NCBI GenBank assembly: GCA_934565415.1
Contig: CAKTHQ010000001.1
Coordinates: 56,514-120,513 of the forward strand
DNA from: an uncultured Oscillospiraceae bacterium
Lineage (GTDB): Bacteria > Bacillota > Clostridia > Oscillospirales > Oscillospiraceae
DNA: 64,000 nt
Reading direction: 5' to 3'
The position numbers and the translations under genes were made by a program. Position 1 is the first letter of the stretch. Every line of letters begins with the position of its first letter. The notes beneath the pieces are model-generated. The model worked only from the letters and a program-made list of their open reading frames with translations. It was not told where the DNA came from and did not search any database. Shown one piece after another: positions 36,094 through 43,704 of the stretch.

Positions 36094-37446
36094 TTACTTT
36101 TCCAGAATCACCGGTACCTGGGTGGTGACGGCTTCCCGGATGACCCTGGCGGCATCCCGGGGAGAAAGCAGCAGCTGCTCGCCGGTCTGCATATTCTTGA
36201 GGGAGCACAGGCCCTGGGCAATTTCGTCCTCACCCAGAAGTACGGCGAAGGGAACCCCCAGCTTATTGGCATAGGCCATTTTCTGCTTGAATTTCTTCTG
36301 CTCGCCGTAGAGCTGCACCCGCAGGCCGCTGCTGCGGAGGGTTTCCGCCAGGGCAATGGCGGGGGCCATGTCGGCGGTCATGGGCAGCACCAGGGCATCG
36401 GCGGGAGCGCTGGGAAGCTGGGGATTCAGAAGCCCCTGCTCATCCAGCACATAGAAAAGTCTCGTCAGGCCGATGGAAATGCCCACGCCGGGCAGGGGCT
36501 TGTCGATGTAGTAGCCGGCCAGATTGTCGTACCGGCCGCCGGAGCAGACGGAACCGATTTCCGGATGGTCAAGCAATGTAGTTTCGTAAACGGTGCCGGT
36601 ATAGTAGTCCAGGCCCCGGGCAATGGTCAGGTCTACGGCGAAGTTCTCCTCCGGCACGCCGAAGGCGGAAAGGTTGGCCGTTACGGCCTTGAGTTCGGAA
36701 AGACCGGTATCAAAGAGCCCGTTCTTTCCGGTGTAGCCCTCCAGAGCTTCAATTACCTGGGCATTGGTGCCGCGGATGGCGATAAAGGCCAGGATTTCGT
36801 TTGCCTGGTCCTCCGTCAGGCCGCAGTCCTCCAGCAGGATGACCTTCACCTTGTCCGGGCCGATTTTATCCAGCTTGTCCACGGTGCGCATAATGTCGCC
36901 GCTCTTGTCCGCCAGGCCCAGCATATCATAGAAGCCGGAGAGAATTTTCCGGTTGTTTACCCGGATCTGGAACCGGTTCAGGCCGAAGCCCTGGAAGACC
37001 TTGTAGATGATGGCGGGAATTTCCGCCTCGTTGAGAATGTCCAGCTTGCCGTCGCCGATGATGTCGATATCCGCCTGGTAGAATTCCCGGAACCGGCCCC
37101 TCTGGGCCCGCTCGCCCCGGTAAACCTTGCTGATCTGGAACCGGCGGAAGGGGAAGGCCAGCTCGTTATAGTGCAGGGCCACATATTTTGCCAGGGGTAC
37201 GGTCAAATCGAACCGCAGGGCCAGGTCGCTGTCGCCCTTGGTAAAGCGGTAAATCTGCTTTTCGGTTTCGCCGCCGCCTTTGGCCAAAAGAATCTGGGCA
37301 TCCTCAATGGCGGGGGTGTCCAGGGGGGCGAAGCCGTAGGAGGCATAGGTTTCCCGGAGAATCTGCACCATCTTCTCAAACCGGATCTGCTTATCCGGCA
37401 GCAGCTCCATAAAGCCGGAGAGGGTACGGGGCTTGATGATTTCCAT
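36094..37446 (-). CDS. hisS: Histidine--tRNA ligase
   Basis: Class II synthetase for tRNA-His; the matching tRNA-His is at 52549-52626. The 450-residue protein has motif 1 (LLPDKQIRFE region), motif 2 FRRFQISKVYRGERAQRGRFREFYQADIDIIG, and the histidine-specific LDYYTGTVYE. The C-terminal anticodon domain is present. AAAGGAACC precedes ATG 37446. No T-box was seen in the repeat-rich upstream gap. Confidence 0.96.
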   Translation of the reverse strand: MEIIKPRTLSGFMELLPDKQIRFEKMVQILRETYASYGFAPLDTPAIEDAQILLAKGGGETEKQIYRFTKGDSDLALRFDLTVPLAKYVALHYNELAFPFRRFQISKVYRGERAQRGRFREFYQADIDIIGDGKLDILNEAEIPAIIYKVFQGFGLNRFQIRVNNRKILSGFYDMLGLADKSGDIMRTVDKLDKIGPDKVKVILLEDCGLTEDQANEILAFIAIRGTNAQVIEALEGYTGKNGLFDTGLSELKAVTANLSAFGVPEENFAVDLTIARGLDYYTGTVYETTLLDHPEIGSVCSGGRYDNLAGYYIDKPLPGVGISIGLTRLFYVLDEQGLLNPQLPSAPADALVLPMTADMAPAIALAETLRSSGLRVQLYGEQKKFKQKMAYANKLGVPFAVLLGEDEIAQGLCSLKNMQTGEQLLLSPRDAARVIREAVTTQVPVILEK

Positions 37447-37475
37447 AATAAAGGTTCCTTTCTACAAAAAGCCTT

Positions 37476-37690
37476 CCCCTGGGAGGGGAAGGTGCCCGAA
37501 GGGCGGACGAGGCCGAAAGCGCAAAAAGGCCCTAAACAACCGCCCTGCCATTGCGGGCCAGCGCGCACACTGGCTCACAGGCTGATTTTAGTACACTGAA
37601 AATTCGGGAGATTGCCACGCCAGTCCAGCACCGCAGTGCTGTGCATAGCGCAACCGGCGAAGCCGGCTCTTAGCGCGGAGCAGTGCGCAC
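37476..37690. repeat. Mosaic of GC-rich interspersed repeats upstream of hisS
   Basis: The 270-base gap between hisS and mgsA has no gene. It holds a palindrome CCTTCCCCT-GGG-AGGGGAAGG (about 37479), a piece beginning CCATTGCGGGCCAG (about 37549) and the reverse complement of GCGAGGCAGTGCGCACTG, whose direct copy is at 45703-45720 in the terminator after the TRIC gene. These look like remnants of several small repeat families. Confidence 0.55.
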
Positions 37691-37716
37691 TGCCTCGCTA
37701 TGGCACCCCGTTGGGA

Positions 37717-38130
37717 TTAAAATTTCGGCTTGCTGTGGACCATTTCACGCCAATCCAAGTCGCCGCGCTGGAGGCCCAGGATGAACATTTCGGCGCTGGC
37801 CAGGTTGGTGGCGATGGGTACATTCTGCTTGTCGCAGTGGCGGATGGTTTCGATCATCTGGGCATCGTCCCAGGGATCGGTGGTGTTGGGGTCGGTAAAG
37901 AGCAGTACCAGGTCAATTTCGTTATAGGCAATCCGGGCGTTGATCTGCTGGTGGCCGCCCTGCTTGTGGGAAAGAAGCAGGGTGATGGGCAGGCCGGTAT
38001 TGTCCGCAATGAGCCGCCCGGTGGTGGCCGTAGCATACAGGCTGTGCTTGGCGAGGACGCTCTTGTAAGCGGTACAGAATTGAACCATCAGTTCTTTTTT
38101 CTTGTCATGGGCCAAAAACGCAATGTTCAT
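37717..38130 (-). CDS. mgsA: Methylglyoxal synthase-like protein with altered active site
   Basis: A 137-residue MgsA-family protein; the enzyme converts dihydroxyacetone phosphate to methylglyoxal and phosphate. MNIAFLAHDKKK, YATATTG and IATNLASAE match the family. However the catalytic GGDQQ is GGHQQ and the conserved histidine after the DP motif is tryptophan (TDPWDDA), while the following Asp is kept. Activity is therefore uncertain. ATG 38130 has AAGGAG 8 bases upstream; GTG 38139 would sit too close to it. Follows minD in one transcript. Confidence 0.85.
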   Translation of the reverse strand: MNIAFLAHDKKKELMVQFCTAYKSVLAKHSLYATATTGRLIADNTGLPITLLLSHKQGGHQQINARIAYNEIDLVLLFTDPNTTDPWDDAQMIETIRHCDKQNVPIATNLASAEMFILGLQRGDLDWREMVHSKPKF

Positions 38131-38159
38131 CCTCTTCACTCCTTATATGGTGTGCTGTG

Positions 38160-38897
38160 TTACAGCTTGATTTTGGTGGGAATACCTTCCATTCTGGCGG
38201 CGATCCGCCGGTAGGCTCTGGCAGCCGGGCCCCGTTTGGCATACAGCAGAATGGAGGAGCCGAAGGCGGCGGCCAGGGTGATATTGGGGTCTTCCGGAAC
38301 AACGCCCCCTAAGGGGGTGCCGGTGGTATCCATCACATCGTCGATGGTAAGCCGGACGGTGGAGAGCATTTCTTCGTCGATCCGGTTGACGATGAGCCGC
38401 ACGTTTTTCTTGCCGGACAGCTCCAGAAGGTCGCTGACCCGTGCGGCGTCCCTGATGGCGGCGGGGCCGGGGCCGGTGACGAGAAGCACCCGGTCTACCC
38501 AGCTGCTTGCCAGCCGGAAGCCGGCATCCAATCCGGCAGGGGCGTCCAGGAACACATAGTCAAAGTCCTCCCGGGCATCCTGCAGCATTTTCTGGAAGGC
38601 CTCCGGGTTTACGTCGTCGGCATTGCGGTTCATGGGTGCGGTGAGAAACCGCAGGGTAGGGAATTTAGGGTGCCGGGCCGCATCAAAAAGGGAGTAGCTC
38701 CCTTCGGATACATCCAGAAAGGACAGGGCAGGCACCTCGCTCATGCCGAGGGAAATATCCAGGTTTCTCAGGCCCACATCGCAATCGATGCACAGGATGC
38801 TTTTCTCTTTTTCCGCCAAAGCGGCGGCCAGCCCCGCGCAGACGGAGGTCTTGCCGGTGCCGCCCTTGCCGGAGACAATGGCGTACAGTTCGCCCAC
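38160..38897 (-). CDS. minD: MinD/ParA-family ATPase (septum-site determining protein MinD)
   Basis: A 245-residue deviant-Walker ATPase. KGGTGKTS (Walker A with signature lysine, about 11-18), DCDVGLRNLDISLG and DAPAGLD (Walker B) identify MinD rather than a plasmid ParA. The C terminus RRIAARMEGIPTKIKL could be the membrane-targeting helix. Neither MinC nor MinE is nearby; mgsA follows. I prefer GTG 38897 because GGGGGG lies 7 bases upstream; ATG 38915 is an alternative. Promoter at 38927-38955. Confidence 0.85.
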   Translation of the reverse strand: MGELYAIVSGKGGTGKTSVCAGLAAALAEKEKSILCIDCDVGLRNLDISLGMSEVPALSFLDVSEGSYSLFDAARHPKFPTLRFLTAPMNRNADDVNPEAFQKMLQDAREDFDYVFLDAPAGLDAGFRLASSWVDRVLLVTGPGPAAIRDAARVSDLLELSGKKNVRLIVNRIDEEMLSTVRLTIDDVMDTTGTPLGGVVPEDPNITLAAAFGSSILLYAKRGPAARAYRRIAARMEGIPTKIKL

Positions 38898-38926
38898 GCG
38901 CTTTCCCCCCAACATAGTTTGCTTCC

Positions 38927-38955
38927 ATTATAAAGCCAAAACGTACAAAAAGCAA
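38927..38955 (-). promoter_or_regulatory. minD-mgsA promoter
   Basis: TTGCTT (38955-38950), 17 bases, TATAAT (38932-38927) on the minus strand. Confidence 0.8.
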
Positions 38956-39059
38956 TAGCAAAAAATAGCTTTTCAAAAAGAAATTCATCATTTTCAACAA
39001 AAAGAAAACTGTGCGGTAGAGACTGTGGAATAAGGATTTGTGGGGTTGATAGAGAAACT

Positions 39060-39320
39060 CCTTCCCCCTCCTGCATGGAGGGGGTGCCCACCGCAGTGGG
39101 CGGGGGTGGAGGGGACCAGGTACTATATTTTCTTGCAGTTGGATGAGTTGTATTTTCTGAATTTAGGCTGATTTTTTCAACGAACATACCAGGTTTCGTT
39201 AGGTGTCCCCTCCACCCCCGGCCTGCGGGCCACAAGATTATTGTGTGATTGCCACCGGCAATCATCATTATCTCGATTCGCTGCGCGGAGCACCACCCCC
39301 TCCACGCAGGAGGGGGAAGG
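39060..39320. mobile_element. MITE-like element with 27-bp terminal inverted repeats
   Basis: The ends (39060-39086 and 39294-39320) are inverted repeats matching at 26 of 27 positions, starting CCTTCCCCCTCCTGC. A nested pair GGGGGTGGAGGGGACC/TGTCCCCTCCACCCCC lies inside. There is no transposase gene. Parts (GCCACCGGCAATC and CTGCGCGGAGCACCACCCC) recur at 60838-60886. It fills most of the 583-base gap between minD and pta. Confidence 0.65.
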
Positions 39321-39421
39321 GGATTTTTCCCGCCCGCCGGTGCCTGCCATTCACTCTCACAACTCTCCATTTGCCAAACATTATAACCATTTTCTTATGC
39401 AATTCTTATCCGAAAAAATGG

Positions 39422-39450
39422 TTGCGCCCTGTGGGGAACTGCGCTATAAT
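39422..39450 (+). promoter_or_regulatory. pta promoter
   Basis: TTGCGC (39422-39427), 17 bases, TATAAT (39445-39450). Confidence 0.82.
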
Positions 39451-39498
39451 AGAAGGCGAAAAAAAGAGCTTGCGCTCAAAAAATTGGAGGAGATTACC

Positions 39499-40497
39499 AT
39501 GTTCAATGCAATGATCGAAACTCTGAAGCAGAATCCCCGGAAGATCGTCTTCACCGAGGGCCCCGATGCCCGGATCCTGGAGGCTACTTCCCGTCTGGTA
39601 GAGGGCGGTTTCCTGACCCCCATCCTGATTGGCAACGTAGAGGAAGTCAAGGCCAACGCCGCAAAGGGCGGCTTCAACATTGAAGGCGTCGAGATCATCG
39701 ACCCCGCTACCTATCCCGAGATGGACAAGATGGTGGACAAGATGGTGGAGCTGCGGAAGGGCAAGATGACCCCCGAGGATTGCCGCAAGGCTCTGTCCAA
39801 GGGCAACTACTTTGGCACCATGCTGGTGAAGATGGGCTATGCCGATTCCCTGCTGGGCGGCGCTACCTACTCCACCGCCGATACCGTCCGTCCCGCTCTG
39901 CAGCTGGTAAAGACCAAGAAGGGTGCCCACCTGGTGTCCTCCTGCTTCATTCTGGTCCGTGGCGACGAGAAGCTGGCTATGGGCGACTGCGCCATCAACC
40001 TGAGCTACGAGGACAGCGTTGATAAGGAAGGCAACGTAACCCTGACCGCCGCCCAGAAGCTGGCCGAGGTGGCCATCGAGACTGCCCGTACCGCCAAGGT
40101 TTTCGGCATCGATCCCAAGGTTGCCATGCTGAGCTTCTCCACCAACGGCTCCGGCAAGGGCAGCACCGTGAAGCTGAGCCACGACGCCACCGCCGTTGCC
40201 AAGGAAATGGCTCCCGAGCTGGCCATTGACGGCGAGATGCAGTTCGACGCCGCCGTGGCTCCCGAGGTTGGCCAGCTGAAGTTCCCCGGCTCTCCCGTGG
40301 CCGGTCACGCCAACACCTTTATCTTCCCCAACATCGAGGCCGGCAACATCGGCTACAAGATTGCCCAGCGTCTGGGCGGCTTCGAGGCCTACGGCCCCAT
40401 CCTGCAGGGCCTGGCCGCGCCCATCAACGACCTGTCCCGTGGCTGCAATGCCGACGAGGTCTACAAGATGGCCATTATCACCGCCGCAATGGTGTAA
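39499..40497 (+). CDS. pta: Phosphate acetyltransferase
   Basis: Converts acetyl-CoA and phosphate to acetyl phosphate for acetate fermentation. The 332-residue protein matches the short, single-domain Pta form. Seen: IVFTEGPDARI, the conserved LLGGATYSTADTVRPALQ, and SFSTNGSGKG near residue 211. ATG 39499 follows GGAGGA and the promoter; the longer frame upstream would run through the MITE-like element. Codon choice is highly biased, as expected for an abundant catabolic enzyme. No acetate kinase gene is adjacent. Confidence 0.95.
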   Translation: MFNAMIETLKQNPRKIVFTEGPDARILEATSRLVEGGFLTPILIGNVEEVKANAAKGGFNIEGVEIIDPATYPEMDKMVDKMVELRKGKMTPEDCRKALSKGNYFGTMLVKMGYADSLLGGATYSTADTVRPALQLVKTKKGAHLVSSCFILVRGDEKLAMGDCAINLSYEDSVDKEGNVTLTAAQKLAEVAIETARTAKVFGIDPKVAMLSFSTNGSGKGSTVKLSHDATAVAKEMAPELAIDGEMQFDAAVAPEVGQLKFPGSPVAGHANTFIFPNIEAGNIGYKIAQRLGGFEAYGPILQGLAAPINDLSRGCNADEVYKMAIITAAMV

Positions 40498-40514
40498 GGA
40501 AAGTACATTTTTTG

Positions 40515-40546
40515 GGAAAGCCCGGCGGATGCTGGGCTTTTCCTTT
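40515..40546 (+). terminator. pta terminator
   Basis: GGAAAGCCC pairs with GGGCTTTTCC around a 10-base loop, followed by TTTT. Confidence 0.75.
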
Positions 40547-40573
40547 TGGATTTCCCGGAAGTGAGATTCAATA

Positions 40574-40794
40574 ATGCTGCGTTCTCCGTCTCGGCCGGTG
40601 GTGCTGGCGGTATGGGCGGCGCTGCTGCTTTCCGCCGGAGCCCAGTGCCTGTTTCTCCGCCGCTCCATGAAAAAAACGTTTCTTCCTATACAAACATCGG
40701 CCTGATTGGCGGCATTCTGTTTACCGCCCTGGTGGTGGCGGCCCTGTGCCTGCTGATTGGCGGCGCGGAGTATATGGCCATGCTGGGGATATAA
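40574..40794 (+). pseudogene. Small two-helix membrane protein, probably frameshifted
   Basis: ATG 40574 opens a frame with a membrane helix (VVLAVWAALLLSAGAQCLFL) followed by RRSMKKTFLPIQTSA and a stop at about 40703. The next frame, open to 40794, carries a second helix (IGLIGGILFTALVVAALCLLIGG). Together they would make a plausible ~75-residue two-helix protein, so one frameshift near 40690-40703 is likely. No family recognised. Confidence 0.4.
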
Positions 40795-40842
40795 AAGGCA
40801 CTGCCCATGGGAGGCCCGTCCCCCATGGGCAAAAACTTCTCC

Positions 40843-40871
40843 TTGTAAATCCCCCTTTGAAACGGTATAAT
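40843..40871 (+). promoter_or_regulatory. Promoter of the PlsC-like gene
   Basis: TTGTAA (40843-40848), 17 bases, TATAAT (40866-40871). Confidence 0.78.
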
Positions 40872-40905
40872 AGGGGGCAGATTTTACGTTTCGGAGGTAA
40901 ACGAT

Positions 40906-41733
40906 ATGCTATTGGGATCTCTTGCGGCTGCGGCGCTGGTTATCGCTCTGTGCTGCGGCTTTTTGGGAGGGGCCGGGGGTTTGGCCTGCCTGGGGATTTT
41001 TGTACTGAGCGATGTTCTTTTGATGTTTTTGGCCTTTTTGTTCCTGTGGGCGGCCACTTCTACCGTCAACCAGGAGGTGCCCCAGGAGCACGACAGCAAA
41101 TTTTTCCGCGGGATCGCCAAGCTGTATATCCCGGCCATTATTACCCTTCTGAATATGAAAATGGATTTCCAGGGTAAGGAAAAGCTGCCCAGGGACGGCC
41201 GGTTCCTGCTGGTGTGCAACCACCTGTCCATTCTGGACCCGGTGGTGCTGCTGTGGGCCTTCCCCAAGGCCCAGCTGGCCTTTATCACCAAGAAAGAAAA
41301 CCGGACCATGTTTATCATCGGCAACCTGATGCACAAAATCATGTGCCAGAACATCGACCGGGAGAACGACCGGGAAGCGCTGAAGACCATCCTCAAGTGC
41401 ATCCAGCTGTTAAAGCAGGATGAGGTTTCCGTTGCCGTTTTCCCGGAGGGCTACACCAGCCGGGACGTCAAGCTCCATCATTTCCGCTCCGGCGTGTTTA
41501 AAATCGCCACCAAGGCCCAGGTGCCCATTGTGGTATGCGGCTTGCGGAATACGGAAAAGATATTCCACAACGCCAAGCGGCTCCGTCCCACCGATGTGCA
41601 CCTCCATGTAGTAGATGTGATTCAGCCGGAGACCTTTGCGGGCCGCACCGCCGTGGATATTGGCAATGAGGCCTACGACCTTATGCTCTCCGACCTGGGC
41701 GACAGCTTCCGGCTGGAGAACGAGGCAGAATAA
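40906..41733 (+). CDS. 1-acyl-sn-glycerol-3-phosphate acyltransferase (PlsC-like)
   Basis: A 275-residue membrane-bound acyltransferase for phospholipid synthesis. Two N-terminal membrane helices (residues ~4-50) precede the catalytic H-x4-D motif NHLSILD (about 104-110) and the substrate motif FPEGYTS. The third and fourth blocks (VPIVVCGLRNTEK) are present. GGAGG before ATG 40906. Single gene ending at a strong bidirectional terminator. Confidence 0.92.
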   Translation: MLLGSLAAAALVIALCCGFLGGAGGLACLGIFVLSDVLLMFLAFLFLWAATSTVNQEVPQEHDSKFFRGIAKLYIPAIITLLNMKMDFQGKEKLPRDGRFLLVCNHLSILDPVVLLWAFPKAQLAFITKKENRTMFIIGNLMHKIMCQNIDRENDREALKTILKCIQLLKQDEVSVAVFPEGYTSRDVKLHHFRSGVFKIATKAQVPIVVCGLRNTEKIFHNAKRLRPTDVHLHVVDVIQPETFAGRTAVDIGNEAYDLMLSDLGDSFRLENEAE

Positions 41734-41740
41734 AAAAGAA

Positions 41741-41788
41741 CATCGCCCCGGTCCGGCAGGAAAAACCGGACTGGGGCGATGCTTTTTA
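41741..41788. terminator. Bidirectional terminator
   Basis: CATCGCCCC-G-GTCCGG pairs with CCGGAC-T-GGGGCGATG; A and T tracts on both sides. It lies directly after the stop of the LarC-like gene, leaving no room for a LarC2 part. Confidence 0.9.
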
Positions 41789-42508
41789 TCCAAGATAGGC
41801 CCGCAGGCAATTGGGCCTAATAAAATCCTTCTTCCCCAGGCCGATGCCCTGCCTGGGGTGCTCCATGCCGGGAGCTTCGCCGAAGGCTTCTGCAAAGTGG
41901 CCCACAAGGGCGGCGCCGGTGGGGGTACACAGCTCTCCGGGGACATCCCCCGGTACCGTTGGGATGCCCTCCAAAAGCAAAGCCGTAGCCGGTGCGGGGA
42001 CGGGCAGCACCCCATGGGCGCAGCGGACGGTGCCGAAGCCCGTATGCACCGGGGAGGCGGAAATACGGTCCGGGGCCAGTTTTTCCAGCAGGGTACACAC
42101 GGCGGCCACATCGGCCACCGCGTCCAATGCTCCCACCTCGTGGAAATGGACCAGGGTCACCGGCTCCCCGTGGACGGCACCCTCGGCCTTTGCAATCCGG
42201 CGGTACACCTGCTTGGCGTTGCCCTTTACCCAGGGGGAAGCATTGAGGCCCTCCAAAATCCTTGCAATGTCCGTCAGGGTCCGGTGGGCATGGTGGCCGC
42301 CCTCCCCTTCTCCGTGGACCAATACACGCATATGGGTGCCGGAAATGCCCAGTTTTTCCTGCTTTTCCGCCTCAAATACCACCCCTGGGATATTCAGGGC
42401 GTTCAGGGCTTCCAGGGCCGCCCGGGGGTCCGGGGTCAGCTCCAGCAGGGCAGCGGTAAGCATATCCCCCGCGGCCCCCATGGATAGATCAAAATAAAGT
42501 TCACTCAT
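41786..42508 (-). CDS. larC: LarC N-terminal domain protein (LarC1 only)
   Basis: LarC installs nickel in the pincer cofactor of lactate racemase and relatives. These 240 residues match the N-terminal part: LYFDLSMGAAGDM at the start, VHFHEVGALDAVADV, ELCTPTGAALV and the closing GIGLGKKDFIRPNCLRAYLG. The protein stops there, which is about where L. plantarum LarC1 meets LarC2; the C-terminal CTP-dependent domain is missing and a terminator follows at once. The start overlaps the stop of the aminosugar reductase by 4 bases. LarB, LarE and LarA are not in the window. Confidence 0.85.
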   Translation of the reverse strand: MSELYFDLSMGAAGDMLTAALLELTPDPRAALEALNALNIPGVVFEAEKQEKLGISGTHMRVLVHGEGEGGHHAHRTLTDIARILEGLNASPWVKGNAKQVYRRIAKAEGAVHGEPVTLVHFHEVGALDAVADVAAVCTLLEKLAPDRISASPVHTGFGTVRCAHGVLPVPAPATALLLEGIPTVPGDVPGELCTPTGAALVGHFAEAFGEAPGMEHPRQGIGLGKKDFIRPNCLRAYLG

Positions 42509-43701
42509 ACCGGTTCATAAAAGGTGTCGGGGCGCCGGGGGTCAAAAACCTCGTTGCAGGTCATAACCGTTACCAGGTCCTCGGTGTCGGATAGATTGAT
42601 GATGTTATGGGTCCAGCCGGGGACCATATAGACGGATTCAATCTTCTCCCCGGAGACTTCGAATTCCACGGTTTCCCCGGTGGAAATGTTCCGCTGCTGA
42701 ATAAGGCCGTGGCCGTGGACCACAATGAACTGCTCCCATTTGCTGTTGTGCCAGTGCTGGCCCTTGGTGATACCGGGCTTTGAAACATTGATGCTCACCT
42801 GGCCGCAGTCGGCGGTATGCACCAGCTCCGTAAAGGAACCCCGGCTGTCGCAGTTCATTTTCAGAGGGCAGCGGAACTTCTCCTTGGGGAGATATGTCAG
42901 GTACAGGCTGAAAAGCTTTTTTGCAAAGCTGCCCTCGGGCATTTTGGGCATCAGAAGGGTTTCCGGCTGGGCCTTGAAGGCCTGCAAAAGGTCCACAATT
43001 TCCCCTAAGGTCACCTTGTGGGTGACGGGGACGCAGCAGAAGCGGCCCTCCTCTTTCAGGACGGTTTCCACACCCTCGAACTCGCAGCGGGCTTCCTTCC
43101 CCTCCAAAAGGTCAAACATTCCCTCTACCAGGTCGTCGATGTACAATAGCTCCAGCTCGGTATTGGGGTCGTTGACGGTAAAGGCCTCGCCGTTGGCTAC
43201 GGCCCAGCAGAAGGTGGAAACGGCGCTGTTGTACCTGGGGCGGCTGTGGCCCATCAGGTTGGGGAACCGGTAGACATAAACCTTTGCTCCGGTTTCCTGC
43301 CCATAGGCAAAGAACAGGTCCTCCCCGGCCTTTTTGCTGCGGCCGTATTCGCTGTTGCCAAACCGGCCGGATAGGCACGCCTGGATGGAGGAGGAGAGCA
43401 TAATGGGGGCGGTGTTGCCATGCTTTTTCAGGGTGTCCAGCAAAAGGGATGCAAAGCCAAAGTTCCCCTTCATAAAATCCTCGGGATTTTCCGGCCGGTT
43501 GACCCCCGCCAGGTTGAAAACAAAGTCCGCCTTTTGGCAATAGCGTTCCAGCTCTTCCAAGGTGGAGTCCCGGTCGTACTCGTAGATTTCTTCCATATGC
43601 AGCCCCGGGCGGGTTTTGTTTTTCCCGTCCCGGAGGGCCTTCAGGTTGTTGCACAGGGCGGTACCCACCATGCCCTTGGCGCCGGTAACCAGAATGTTCA
43701 T
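42505..43701 (-). CDS. Capsule aminosugar reductase, FnlB/CapF-like (bifunctional)
   Basis: A 398-residue enzyme: an N-terminal extended SDR domain (LVTGAKGMVGTAL; catalytic YGRSKKAGE) and a C-terminal cupin (QHWHNSKWEQFIVVHGHGLI with metal-binding histidines). In CapF/FnlB these act on the UDP-4-keto sugar on the way to UDP-N-acetyl-L-fucosamine. The 2-epimerase gene precedes it by 3 bases. The first pathway enzyme (CapE/FnlA) is not here. Confidence 0.9.
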   Translation of the reverse strand: MNILVTGAKGMVGTALCNNLKALRDGKNKTRPGLHMEEIYEYDRDSTLEELERYCQKADFVFNLAGVNRPENPEDFMKGNFGFASLLLDTLKKHGNTAPIMLSSSIQACLSGRFGNSEYGRSKKAGEDLFFAYGQETGAKVYVYRFPNLMGHSRPRYNSAVSTFCWAVANGEAFTVNDPNTELELLYIDDLVEGMFDLLEGKEARCEFEGVETVLKEEGRFCCVPVTHKVTLGEIVDLLQAFKAQPETLLMPKMPEGSFAKKLFSLYLTYLPKEKFRCPLKMNCDSRGSFTELVHTADCGQVSINVSKPGITKGQHWHNSKWEQFIVVHGHGLIQQRNISTGETVEFEVSGEKIESVYMVPGWTHNIINLSDTEDLVTVMTCNEVFDPRRPDTFYEPV

Positions 43702-43704
43702 TTG

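Noticed and set aside
36094..37716. His T-box upstream of hisS
   Set aside because: No GGTGGNACCGC-like core is found in the repeat-rich upstream gap.
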